DNA of 64,000 nt from positions 62,001 through 126,000 of the forward strand of contig NZ_JAEIOT010000008.1 in assembly GCF_016342275.1 (NCBI RefSeq), written 5' to 3'. Of this stretch, positions 35,264 through 43,799 are shown in pieces. The notes below the pieces were generated by a model that worked only from the letters and a program-made list of their open reading frames with translations, ran no database searches and was not told the DNA's origin. The position numbers were made by a program, and so were the translations under genes. The stretch is from Corynebacterium marambiense (lineage in GTDB: Bacteria > Actinomycetota > Actinomycetes > Mycobacteriales > Mycobacteriaceae). Each line of letters opens with the position of its first letter. The first letter of the stretch is position 1.

Positions 35264-36958
35264 TCAGCCGACGGGTACGGGCAGCGGGCTGTTGAGATCG
35301 AACACGGCCACACCCAGCGTCATCACGATGATGGTGATGAGGAACAGCGCGATGACATTGAGCCAGATTCCGGCCTTCAGCATGTTGTTCATGGTGACGT
35401 ATCCGGAACCGTAGGCGATGGCGTTCGGTGGTGTCGCCACCGGGAGCATGAACGCGGAGGTGGCAGCCAGGGCAACCGGAATGGCCAGGTACATCTGGTT
35501 CATGCCGAGGCCGATGGCGACTCCGCCGACGACGGGGAGGAAGGTCGCGGCCGTCGCGGTGTTGGAGGTGAACTCGGTGAGGACGAGAACGACCGCACCG
35601 AGGACGAGGACGAGGAGAACGATGGGCAGGTTCTCCAGGGCACCGACGCGTTCACCGATCCACAGGGACAGGTCCGTGGCGGAGAACTGGGTGGACAGGG
35701 CGAGTCCGCCACCGAACAGCAGGAGAACACCCCAGGGAAGTTCGAGGGCGGTGTGCCAGTCGAGCAGCGGAGTGCCCTTCTTCAGGTCCGCCGGAATGAT
35801 GAACAGAATGATGCCGACGATCATCGCGATGACGGCGGAGCTGAAGTTTGACGCGAAGGTCGTGCCCTTGAAGACGAGGGGAACGGCGATCCAGGCGACG
35901 GCCGCGAAGACGAAGACGATGCCGACGAGACGTTCACCGGAGGACATCGGGCCCATCGCCTTGAGTTCTTTCTGCATCACCTCGCGTCCACCCGGAATGT
36001 GGTCGATCTCCGGTTTGAACACAACCTTGACGAGCAGGAGCCAGCAGGCGAGAAGCAGGACCACCGCGAGGGGCACACCGACGAGCATCCATTCGCCGAA
36101 GCTGATGGGGCGACCCTGTTCGGACATGTAGCCGGCGAGCAGTGTGTTCGGTGGGGTACCGATGATCGTGCCGAGGGAACCGATGGACGCGGCATAGGCG
36201 ATGCCGAGCATGAGTGCGATACCGAAGTTCGTCTTCGGTGGCTCTGCGGGGCCACCTTCGGAATCGTCGAGGGCGTCGGGGTCCTCACCGAGTTCCCGCT
36301 TCTTGTCGGCGTCCAGGCTGTCGTTGATCAGGGTCAGGACAGAAACACCGATCGGGAGCATCATCACGGCTGTCGCCGTGTTGGAGACCCACATCGACAG
36401 GAACCCCGTGGCGAGCATGAAACCGAGGATGATCGTCGATGAGGAGGTGCCCATCGCACGGACGATGTGCAGCGAGATCCTACGGTGCAAGTTCCACCGC
36501 TGCATGGCGAGCGCGAGCATGAAGCCACCCATGAACAGGAAGATGACGTCCTGGGTGTAGGCGCCGGAGAAGTCCTTGATCTTGGCGACGTTGAAAGCCG
36601 GGAAGAGGACGAGGGGCAGGAGCGCGGTGATGGGGATCGGGATGGCTTCAGTCATCCACCAGATGCCCATGAGGGTCGCGATCGCCGCGGTTGCCCGCAT
36701 CTCGTGGGTGGTGGTGTCATTCGGCATGATCCAGTAGATCAGGATCGCGAGGAGCACGCCGCCGACGAGTCCGGCCCGCTGCCGGATCAGTTCGTTGCGT
36801 TCGACGGCTTCCGCCTGCTGTCCCGGAGATTCGTGGGGTGCACCGGGGCCGATGTCGTGGTGCTCGAACGGGTCGACGTCACCGTGGGACTTCGCTGAGA
36901 GGTAGGGGTGGGACACGATGGATTCGTGTTCACCGATGTTGTCGATCGGTTTGGACAT
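35264..36958 (-). CDS. DASS/SLC13 family divalent anion:sodium symporter
   Basis: Membrane symporter for C4-dicarboxylates or related anions. 564 residues with about 11-12 hydrophobic segments. Two SNT-type signature motifs of the family: SNTATAVMMLPI in the first repeat and SNTATAATFLPV in the second; also GTIIGTPPN and LPVATPPNAIAYGSG. N-terminal 60 residues are hydrophilic and acidic. ATG 36958 has AGAGG 4 nt upstream. In C. glutamicum related proteins import succinate, fumarate and malate; substrate here is inferred. Notably, a different dicarboxylate carrier (DctA) is deleted nearby. Confidence 0.88.
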   Translation of the reverse strand: MSKPIDNIGEHESIVSHPYLSAKSHGDVDPFEHHDIGPGAPHESPGQQAEAVERNELIRQRAGLVGGVLLAILIYWIMPNDTTTHEMRATAAIATLMGIWWMTEAIPIPITALLPLVLFPAFNVAKIKDFSGAYTQDVIFLFMGGFMLALAMQRWNLHRRISLHIVRAMGTSSSTIILGFMLATGFLSMWVSNTATAVMMLPIGVSVLTLINDSLDADKKRELGEDPDALDDSEGGPAEPPKTNFGIALMLGIAYAASIGSLGTIIGTPPNTLLAGYMSEQGRPISFGEWMLVGVPLAVVLLLACWLLLVKVVFKPEIDHIPGGREVMQKELKAMGPMSSGERLVGIVFVFAAVAWIAVPLVFKGTTFASNFSSAVIAMIVGIILFIIPADLKKGTPLLDWHTALELPWGVLLLFGGGLALSTQFSATDLSLWIGERVGALENLPIVLLVLVLGAVVLVLTEFTSNTATAATFLPVVGGVAIGLGMNQMYLAIPVALAATSAFMLPVATPPNAIAYGSGYVTMNNMLKAGIWLNVIALFLITIIVMTLGVAVFDLNSPLPVPVG

Positions 36959-37375
36959 GGTGCCTCTTTCAACTGTGTATGTCACAGGGGGTACCTGCGA
37001 GGGGGTGGTTTGATCGTCCGTGGTTGGCGGGACTCCGGGGATGTTCACCCGGATCATGCTTTTCACCGCTGACCCGCAGGCACTCCGTCTGCGTTCGGTA
37101 CGAGACGGTACTCGACTTAAATGTAGCGGGCGGACGTGTTCATTCGTTAACAATCGTTGTGGCACTATGTTTCAGCTCTCCCGTGAGCGACGAAAACAGT
37201 GGTCAGTTCCGTCCTGACCCAGAAAATAGGGGGTGGTTTGAGGGGGTGGATTCACCAGTACGGTCAATAGCCCGAACTGACGGATACGGCGGGAAATGCC
37301 CCTCCTCCTCCGGGCTGTTCCGCGGGGCCTGTTCCGGGAACGCGGGGCCAGCGGTGCGCGAGTAGCATCAACGAA
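36959..37375. other. Divergent intergenic region between the DASS gene and ptrB
   Basis: 417 bp without a supported gene. It must hold two divergent promoters. CTGTG-tatgt-CACAG (36973-36987), just before the symporter start, is a small inverted repeat that could bind a regulator. No reliable -35/-10 pair can be defined by eye. Confidence 0.45.
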
Positions 37376-39526
37376 ATGGACAATGCAGAATCCGGAGCAA
37401 CACGCCCGAAAACCGTACGACCGCCGCTCGCCGCCCGGCATCCTGTCGTCCGCGAGTATCACGGACACCGGCTCGTCGATGACTACGAGTGGCTGCGGGA
37501 CAAGGAATCATCGGAGACCCTCGACCATCTGCGTGCGGAGAACGCCTACACCGATGCGATGACTGCCGACCTGGATGTCCTGCGGAAGAACGTCTTCACT
37601 GAGATCAAGTCCCGGGTGAAGGAGACGGACATGTCCGTTCCCACCCGTGCCGGTGAGTGGTGGTACTTCGGGCGGACCGTCGAGGGGTCGAGCTACGGTA
37701 TCTCCTGCCGGGTGCCCGCGGACCCTGGGGCCGACGCTTGGGTGCCGCCGGTCATCCCCGAGGACGGGACGCTCAAGGGGGAGACGGTCATCCTCGACTG
37801 CAACGAACTTGCCGAGGGGCACGAGTTCTTCGCCCTCGGGGCGTCGAGTGTGACCCGCTCGGGCCGCTACCTTGCCTACTCGGTGGACACCGCAGGTGAC
37901 GAACGCTTCACCCTCCGGATCAAGGACCTGCAGACGGGGAAACTCCTCGACGACCGGCTGGAGGGCATCTCCTACGGCGCGACCTGGGTAGGGGAGGACT
38001 ACATCTTCTACCAGCGCGTCGACGACGCCTGGCGGCCGGACTCCGTTTGGCGTCACCGGGTCGGCACCCCGACGGAGGAGGACGTGCGCGTGTTCCACGA
38101 GCCAGACGAGCGGTTCTGGACCGGCGTCGGAACTTCCCGCAGTCAGAAGTTCGTGCTCATCAGTACCGGTTCCAAGACCACGAGCGAGACCTGGGTGCTG
38201 GATATGGACGACCCGACGGGGGAGTTTCGGTGTCTGCTCCCGCGCGAAAACGGCATCGAGTATGACGTCGACCATGCCGTCATCGGAGGTGAGGATCGTT
38301 GGCTGATTACCCACAACGCCGACGGCCCGAACTTCGCCGTCGGGGAGTGCGCCGTCGGTGGGCTCATCGACCTGCGCTCCCTCCGGCAGCTGGTTCCGCA
38401 CCGCGACGACGTCCGCATCGAGGGCGTCGATACCTACCGTGACTTCATCGTCCTGGCCTACCGCGCCGGCGCCATCGGCCGCGTCGCGGTCATGCGGCTC
38501 GACGGAACCGACGGGTACGGCACCTTCGAGGAGATCCGCTTCGACGAGGAACTGAGCAGCGTCGGCGCCGGTGGACAACCCGAGTGGGACGCCCCCGTCA
38601 TCCGGCTCAGCTACACCTCCTTCGTCACCCCGGCCCAGCTGTACAACTACACCGTCGCCACCGGTGAACGGGTGCTACTGAAGGAACAGGAGGTCCGCGG
38701 CGGCTACGACCCGCGGGACTACACGGCGACCCGCCTGTGGGTCACCGCACGCGACGGCGCCCGGATCCCCGTGTCCCTCCTGCACCGCACCGATCTCGAC
38801 CTGACCCGCCCGAACCCCACCCTGCTCTACGGGTACGGATCCTATGAATCCTCCATGGACCCCGGCTTCTCGGTGTCGTGGCTGTCGATGCTCGACCGCG
38901 GCATGATCACCGCCTTCGCCCACATCCGCGGCGGCGGGGAGATGGGCCGCCTCTGGTACGACAACGGCAAGACGATGTCGAAGAAGAACACCTTCACCGA
39001 CTTCATCGACGTCGCGGACGACCTCCTGGATCGACGCGTGACCACCCGCGATCAGCTCGTCGCCCTCGGTGGATCTGCGGGCGGCCTGCTCATGGGCGCG
39101 GTCGCGAACATGGGCGGCGACCGGTTCCGGGCGATCGAGGCCGTTGTGCCGTTCGTCGACCCCCTGACCAGCATGCTGATGCCGGAACTGCCACTCACCG
39201 TCACCGAGTGGGAGGAGTGGGGCGACCCGCTGCACGATAAGGCCGCGTACGAATACATGGCCTCCTACGCCCCCTACGAGAACATCGAGGCCAAGCCCTA
39301 TCCGAACATCCTCGCCGTGACCTCGCTGAACGACACCCGAGTGCTCTACGTCGAACCGGCGAAGTGGATAGCGAAACTCCGCGTCACCGCGACGTCGGGT
39401 GATTTCCTGCTCCGCACTGAGATGTCCGCTGGGCACGGTGGGGTCTCCGGCCGCTACGAGCGCTGGCGGCAGACCGCGTTCGAGTATGCCTGGCTGATCA
39501 ACCAGGCGACGGGCCGCACCGAGTAG
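37376..39526 (+). CDS. ptrB: Oligopeptidase B (protease II)
   Basis: Serine oligopeptidase of the S9A family cleaving after basic residues in short peptides, cytoplasmic. 716 residues: N-terminal seven-bladed propeller (about 70-430) and C-terminal hydrolase domain. Catalytic serine in LGGSAGGLLMGA, histidine in MSAGHGGVSGR, aspartate in the loop TSLNDTRVLY. The family block HIRGGGEMGR is intact. ATG 37376. C. glutamicum has ptrB close to purB/purC too. Confidence 0.93.
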   Translation: MDNAESGATRPKTVRPPLAARHPVVREYHGHRLVDDYEWLRDKESSETLDHLRAENAYTDAMTADLDVLRKNVFTEIKSRVKETDMSVPTRAGEWWYFGRTVEGSSYGISCRVPADPGADAWVPPVIPEDGTLKGETVILDCNELAEGHEFFALGASSVTRSGRYLAYSVDTAGDERFTLRIKDLQTGKLLDDRLEGISYGATWVGEDYIFYQRVDDAWRPDSVWRHRVGTPTEEDVRVFHEPDERFWTGVGTSRSQKFVLISTGSKTTSETWVLDMDDPTGEFRCLLPRENGIEYDVDHAVIGGEDRWLITHNADGPNFAVGECAVGGLIDLRSLRQLVPHRDDVRIEGVDTYRDFIVLAYRAGAIGRVAVMRLDGTDGYGTFEEIRFDEELSSVGAGGQPEWDAPVIRLSYTSFVTPAQLYNYTVATGERVLLKEQEVRGGYDPRDYTATRLWVTARDGARIPVSLLHRTDLDLTRPNPTLLYGYGSYESSMDPGFSVSWLSMLDRGMITAFAHIRGGGEMGRLWYDNGKTMSKKNTFTDFIDVADDLLDRRVTTRDQLVALGGSAGGLLMGAVANMGGDRFRAIEAVVPFVDPLTSMLMPELPLTVTEWEEWGDPLHDKAAYEYMASYAPYENIEAKPYPNILAVTSLNDTRVLYVEPAKWIAKLRVTATSGDFLLRTEMSAGHGGVSGRYERWRQTAFEYAWLINQATGRTE

Positions 39527-39615
39527 CCCGGAGGGACGGGTACCGGCATCCGGTCGTGCCCGGGTGGCGTGATGGCGCCGGTCCCGCATGGGGGTGTTTG
39601 AGGGGCTGTAGGGCA

Positions 39616-39637
39616 GGGGTATTTTCTGATATACCCC
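39616..39637. terminator. Possible terminator after ptrB
   Basis: GGGGTAT-tttctgat-ATACCCC, 7-bp stem, 90 nt downstream of ptrB. No T run; tentative. Confidence 0.35.
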
Positions 39638-39781
39638 CTGAATACAGCGTTTTTGCTGCCGGGTCTGAGCAGGCTGTAGATCGGGGTGGTCGTGGGCGTA
39701 TTGTCACCACATCGCCGGGTGCACTCCGGCCACGCACCAACCCACCACTAGCCGGAGTGAATCTCCGGCCCGCGTATCGCC

Positions 39782-40204
39782 GCGCCAAAGACGAAGAAGG
39801 GCAGCACCCACTGGCTCTACATCGCGGTCATCGTCGCCGTCATCGCGGGCATCGCCTTCGGCCTAATCGCCCCCGAGGCCGCCGCCGGTTTCAAGGTCGT
39901 CGGCACGGTGTTCGTGTCCCTGATCAAGAGGATGATCTCCCCGGTGATCTTCTGCACCATCGGCATCGGCTCCGTCCGTGCGGCCGCCTCCGTCGGCAAC
40001 GCCGTGGACACCCTCCTCGTCGGCCGTTGGACCGGGACGATCGACAGTCAGCGCGTCCACGACGTCCTCGACGGGAAGATCCCCTACATCGAATCCGAGG
40101 TGGACGACACCGTCGGCCTGAAGAACCCGACCGTGGTCAACCCCGCCACGGAACGGCTCCAGCCCACCCCGCAGGTGGACCTGGACACATACCGGAGCCA
40201 CTAG
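39782..40204 (+). pseudogene. dctA: DctA-type dicarboxylate symporter, internally deleted remnant
   Basis: The frame begins with the N-terminal part of a dicarboxylate/amino acid:cation symporter (KKGSTHWLYIAVIVAVIAGI, then VSLIKRMISPVIFCTIGIG, like DctA SLIKRMIAPVIFC). After RAAASVG it jumps straight to the C-terminal helix and tail (NAVDTLLVGRWTGTID, like DctA NGVATIVVAKW). About 330 residues are missing with frame kept. No start codon is present before the conserved region in this frame (TGA at 39758, then none until GTG 39905). So it is a deletion pseudogene. C. glutamicum has an intact dctA (cg2870) in this neighbourhood. Confidence 0.75.
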
Positions 40205-40215
40205 ACTTGTTCGGT

Positions 40216-40695
40216 ATGAGTTCCCTCCACGACATTCCCGTGACCACGCTCGACGGCCGGGACACCACCATGGCCGACTGGGCCGGTCACGTCCTGCTCA
40301 TCGTCAACACCGCCAGCGAGTGCGGTCTGACCGGACAGTACGAGGGGCTGCAGGACGTCTATGACGAGTTCCGCATGCGCGGCTTCTTCGTCATCGGTGT
40401 CCCCTGCAACCAGTTCGGCGCGCAGGAGCCGGGTGACGCCGGGGGGATCGCCGAGTTCTGCTCCTCGACGTACGGAGTGTCCTTCCCGCTGCTCGCCAAG
40501 ACGGACGTGAATGGGGCGAACGAGCACCCGCTGTACACCTTCCTCAAGAAGGAGACCGGTGGGGCGGACATCTCCTGGAACTTCGAGAAGTTCGTCGTCG
40601 ATGAGGCGGGAGAGGTTCTCGGGCGCTTCGACCCCCGGACCGAACCGGAGGATGACGAGATCATCGAACTGATTGAGCAGCATCTCCCCGTCTGA
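40216..40695 (+). CDS. mpx: Glutathione peroxidase-family thiol peroxidase (Mpx-like)
   Basis: Peroxide-reducing enzyme of the GPx family with cysteine instead of selenocysteine. Catalytic C36 in NTASECGLTGQY, glutamine Q66 in CNQFGAQEPG and tryptophan W121 in SWNFEKF; C82 is a candidate resolving cysteine. 159 residues. In C. glutamicum the corresponding Mpx uses mycothiol/mycoredoxin or thioredoxin; the reductant here is inferred. ATG 40216 is 11 nt after the dctA remnant. Confidence 0.92.
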   Translation: MSSLHDIPVTTLDGRDTTMADWAGHVLLIVNTASECGLTGQYEGLQDVYDEFRMRGFFVIGVPCNQFGAQEPGDAGGIAEFCSSTYGVSFPLLAKTDVNGANEHPLYTFLKKETGGADISWNFEKFVVDEAGEVLGRFDPRTEPEDDEIIELIEQHLPV

Positions 40696-40731
40696 TCCGG
40701 TCCCCGGGGTGCGCCGCGGCTGGCGCCGAAC

Positions 40732-40780
40732 GTCACCGCACGCCCCGAGGTCCGCCTCGGGCGCACCCCCATGCGGTGAC
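40732..40780 (+). terminator. Terminator structure after mpx
   Basis: GTCACCGCA (40732-40740) pairs with TGCGGTGAC (40772-40780), enclosing a second hairpin (CCGAGG-tccg-CCTCGG). Branched stem 36 nt past mpx; no T run. Confidence 0.55.
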
Positions 40781-40794
40781 CCTGCGCTGGCGGG

Positions 40795-40837
40795 CTGGTG
40801 AAACTCCGGTGAAATATCGCAGGCATCCCGGTGAAAC
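40795..40837 (+). promoter_or_regulatory. Three phased GGTGAAA repeats: putative PhoR box of phoD
   Basis: GGTGAAA starts at 40797, 40808 and 40830, that is 11 and 22 bp apart, all on the same strand. Each fits the C. glutamicum PhoR half-site pattern CCTGTGAA with one or two differences. They precede phoD by about 135 bp. A link to phoRS at 21 kb is inferred. Confidence 0.55.
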
Positions 40838-40970
40838 CACCCGGGATATTTACCTGACCTGCAGGAACCCCCAAGTGTCGGTCACCTGAGGTTGTTACCG
40901 TGCTGCGGTACCCCCGGGCGGATCAGGGCCCGGGGTCGCCACCCGCCGGATCAGCCCAGGGGACCCGAGA

Positions 40971-42773
40971 ATGCAGCACGCCGCACGTCCTTCACCCAGC
41001 CCAGCCGTCACCGGAGCCGTCAACCGCGGCCTCGGACGCCGCACTTTCCTCAAGAGCACTGCCCTCACCGGCGCGGCGCTCGCGGGAGCGCGGCTCGCAT
41101 CGAGCCCGGCAGCCGCACATGCGGATCCTGGGACGCCGGGAAATCCCGCCTTCCTCCACTCCGTCGCCTCCGGGGACCCCCTTCCGGATGCTGTCATCAT
41201 CTGGACCCGCGTGACCCCCACACCCGAGGCGACCCCGGGATCCGGCCTCGGCGACATCACCACCGTGCGGTGGGAAGTGGCCCTCGACCCCGGCTTCAGC
41301 CGCATCGTCCGCAGCGGCGGCGAACACACGAGCGCCGCGTTCGACCACACGGTGAAGATCGACGTCACCGGCCTGACACCCGCGACAACCTACTTCTACC
41401 GCTTCACCGTCCTCGACGGCCCCGCCGCGGGTTCTGTCTCCCGGACGGGACGCACCCGGACTGCGCCGGGACGCTTCGACCACAACGCCAACGTCTGCTT
41501 CGGTGTCACCAGTTGCGCCAACTACGAGGCCGGGCACTTTCTCGGCTACCGGGACATGGCCGCCCGCGAGGACATTGAGTTTGTCCTGCACCTCGGGGAC
41601 TACACCTACGAGTACGAGACCGGCGGATACACCGGGACATACGGCACCGTCGTCCGGCCCGTCCAGCCGCCGCACCGTACGGTGAGTCTCGCGGATTACC
41701 GGATCCGGCAGGGGTGCTATCACCGGGATCCCCACCTCGCCGACCTGCACGCCGCGAAACCGATGGTCTGCATCTGGGACGACCACGAGTTCGCAGACAA
41801 TACCTGGCGGGCCGGTGCTACGGGCGACAACGAGTGGTCCGGCCCCGAGTTCGCCGCGCTCAAGTCGGCGGCGACCCGCGCCTATTTCGAGTGGATGCCG
41901 GTGCGCACGCAGGGGGCCGCAGATGACCGGCACCTCTACCGCACCCTGCGGTGGGGCAGCCTCATGGAACTGATCATCCCCGATCTGCGCAGCTACCGGG
42001 ACGTCCAGGTCGAACAGGGACTGGCGAATGTCACCGACCCGGATTTCCTCCGCGCGGTCGGCCGTGACTCCCGTTCCATGCTCGGGCAGACCCAGTTCGA
42101 CTGGTTGAGCGACGCGGTGACCACCTCGACCGCCCAGTGGCAGATGATCGGAAACGAGGTGATGTTCGCACCGCTGACCATCCCCGACACCCTCGACCCC
42201 ATTATCCATGACTGGCTGGTCAATCAGCTCGGAATCCCGCCCAACGGACTGGCAGTGAACACCGACCAATGGGACGGTTACATGGCCGAACGTCAACGCC
42301 TCATCGACGCGCTCGTCGCCGCCGGACGGACCGATGTGGTATTCCTCACCGGCGACATCCACACTTCGTGGGCCGCCGACATCCCCCGCGACGCCTTCAC
42401 CTACCGCCGGATGCGCGGCGGGGAGGCCGTCGCCACGGAGTTCGTCGCGCCGTCGATCACGGGCGCCTCCGTCTTCGACACCGTCACGAAGGACCGCGCG
42501 TACGAGGCCGTTACGGCGCCCGCGATGGAGCCCGCGCAGCAGACCCTGAGGGATCTCGACCCCTGGTTCAAGTGGATCGACCTGCGCTACCACGGTTACC
42601 TCTGCGTCGACATCACGCGCGAACGCACCCAGGCCGACTGGTTCCACACCGCCACCGTCCTCGATCCGGATGCCACCTCCTATTGGGCGCAGAGCTATGC
42701 CACCGCGGCGGGACGCCCCGGCATCTACCGGGTGGATGCCCCCGTCGACGCGGACCGCTCCGCGTTCGGGTGA
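40971..42773 (+). CDS. phoD: PhoD-family alkaline phosphatase/phosphodiesterase
   Basis: Exported metallophosphoesterase that frees phosphate from organic esters. Tat signal peptide with GRRTFLKSTALTG (twin arginine at 23-24) and a hydrophobic stretch ending near AAAHA. Then an N-terminal PhoD beta domain (HSVASGDPLPDAVIIWTRV) and the catalytic domain with HLGDYTYEY, WDDHEFADN and TGDIHTSW, the metal-binding Asp/His set. 600 residues. The tandem repeats upstream suggest induction under phosphate starvation. Confidence 0.93.
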   Translation: MQHAARPSPSPAVTGAVNRGLGRRTFLKSTALTGAALAGARLASSPAAAHADPGTPGNPAFLHSVASGDPLPDAVIIWTRVTPTPEATPGSGLGDITTVRWEVALDPGFSRIVRSGGEHTSAAFDHTVKIDVTGLTPATTYFYRFTVLDGPAAGSVSRTGRTRTAPGRFDHNANVCFGVTSCANYEAGHFLGYRDMAAREDIEFVLHLGDYTYEYETGGYTGTYGTVVRPVQPPHRTVSLADYRIRQGCYHRDPHLADLHAAKPMVCIWDDHEFADNTWRAGATGDNEWSGPEFAALKSAATRAYFEWMPVRTQGAADDRHLYRTLRWGSLMELIIPDLRSYRDVQVEQGLANVTDPDFLRAVGRDSRSMLGQTQFDWLSDAVTTSTAQWQMIGNEVMFAPLTIPDTLDPIIHDWLVNQLGIPPNGLAVNTDQWDGYMAERQRLIDALVAAGRTDVVFLTGDIHTSWAADIPRDAFTYRRMRGGEAVATEFVAPSITGASVFDTVTKDRAYEAVTAPAMEPAQQTLRDLDPWFKWIDLRYHGYLCVDITRERTQADWFHTATVLDPDATSYWAQSYATAAGRPGIYRVDAPVDADRSAFG

Positions 42774-42922
42774 GAAAAAGAGGGGGTACCTGCGGTCGAA
42801 ACAACGGTGACTGCAGGTGAGCTGCCGATGTAGTGTTTTTCGCAGAGGAATAGTCACGGCGCCGCTCCCGGGGACGCGTAGTCGTGGTGCGGCCCCGGAC
42901 CTTCCCGGATTGAGGGATCCCC

Positions 42923-43795
42923 ATGAGTGACAGAACCCGCGAACCGCAGTGGATAGACGCCGACGGCTACCAGCTGGCACTGGACGGCGGGGAGATCCGC
43001 TGTCGCAACGCCTGCGGAAGACCGCTGAAGACGATTCCCGCGAAGGTGCGAAAAACGGAGGCGTTCAACATACTCAGCGCCACCCGCGAGTTACTTGCCC
43101 GACACGACGAAAGATGCCAGTCGACGGTGCTCGGCTGGTTCCTGAACGGCGAGGAGGTTCCTCTCGCCCTGATCGAGGCCGTCTGGGAGGACGAGGCCTG
43201 GCGCCACTGGCTGACCGATCTCGTCATTCGCTCCGGCACCGTTACCGGCCTGCTGCGTGACGTCGATGACCGTGGGCTGCACGTGCTCAGCCCGGATAGC
43301 GGGAGCGTCACCGTGGCCGTCACCGGCACTGGGACGCTGACCTTTCCCCACCCGGCCGAGATACCCGGAATCGCCGCCTGGCGCGAGCTCGCCATCGACT
43401 CGGGAATCCACCAGAACATCGAACAGTTGTTCCGCGAGGTCCATCCCAGGCCCGAGGACGAGGAGACGCTGCGGGCCTCCCTCGGCGCCTATGCAGACGC
43501 TATGTACGAAGAAACCTCCGACCTGTTGGAACGTGCTCGTGACGCCGGGTTCGTGGCCAGCCTCGACGGTGTCCGCGTCACGGTGGGGGAATCAGGTGTA
43601 CTGACCACCGCGGTCCTCGAAATCCGGACTGATGGCCTCGACGATGGTGCGGACCTCGACTACCTGTACTTCGAACGTGACGGTCGGACGATCAGCCCGG
43701 AGGATGTCGGACCCGTCGCCTACTCCGAGGCGATCCGCATGGGGCGGTACATCTACGCCGGTGGCACTCTGGAAACCGAGATTGATGGATGGTAG
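42923..43795 (+). CDS. DUF4132 domain protein
   Basis: A stand-alone DUF4132 domain of 290 residues; in E. coli YehI/MolR it is the C-terminal part of a far larger protein. Recognisable blocks are NACGRPLKTIPAKVRKTEAF, TLTFPHPAEIPGIAAWREL (the HP..L..AW motif) and the closing VGPVAYSEAIRMGRYIY. Biochemical function of the domain is unknown. No signal peptide or membrane helix. It ends 4 nt before the start of a 1542-residue protein, so the two are expected to be made together. Confidence 0.8.
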   Translation: MSDRTREPQWIDADGYQLALDGGEIRCRNACGRPLKTIPAKVRKTEAFNILSATRELLARHDERCQSTVLGWFLNGEEVPLALIEAVWEDEAWRHWLTDLVIRSGTVTGLLRDVDDRGLHVLSPDSGSVTVAVTGTGTLTFPHPAEIPGIAAWRELAIDSGIHQNIEQLFREVHPRPEDEETLRASLGAYADAMYEETSDLLERARDAGFVASLDGVRVTVGESGVLTTAVLEIRTDGLDDGADLDYLYFERDGRTISPEDVGPVAYSEAIRMGRYIYAGGTLETEIDGW

Positions 43796-43799
43796 TGCC

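Noticed and set aside
36973..36987. CRP/GlxR site in front of the DASS gene
   Set aside because: CTGTG-N5-CACAG is shorter than the 16-bp GlxR consensus, so it is listed only as an unassigned inverted repeat.
40992..42980. 662-codon minus-strand frame antisense to phoD
   Set aside because: Shadow frame; phoD has a Tat signal and full catalytic motifs.
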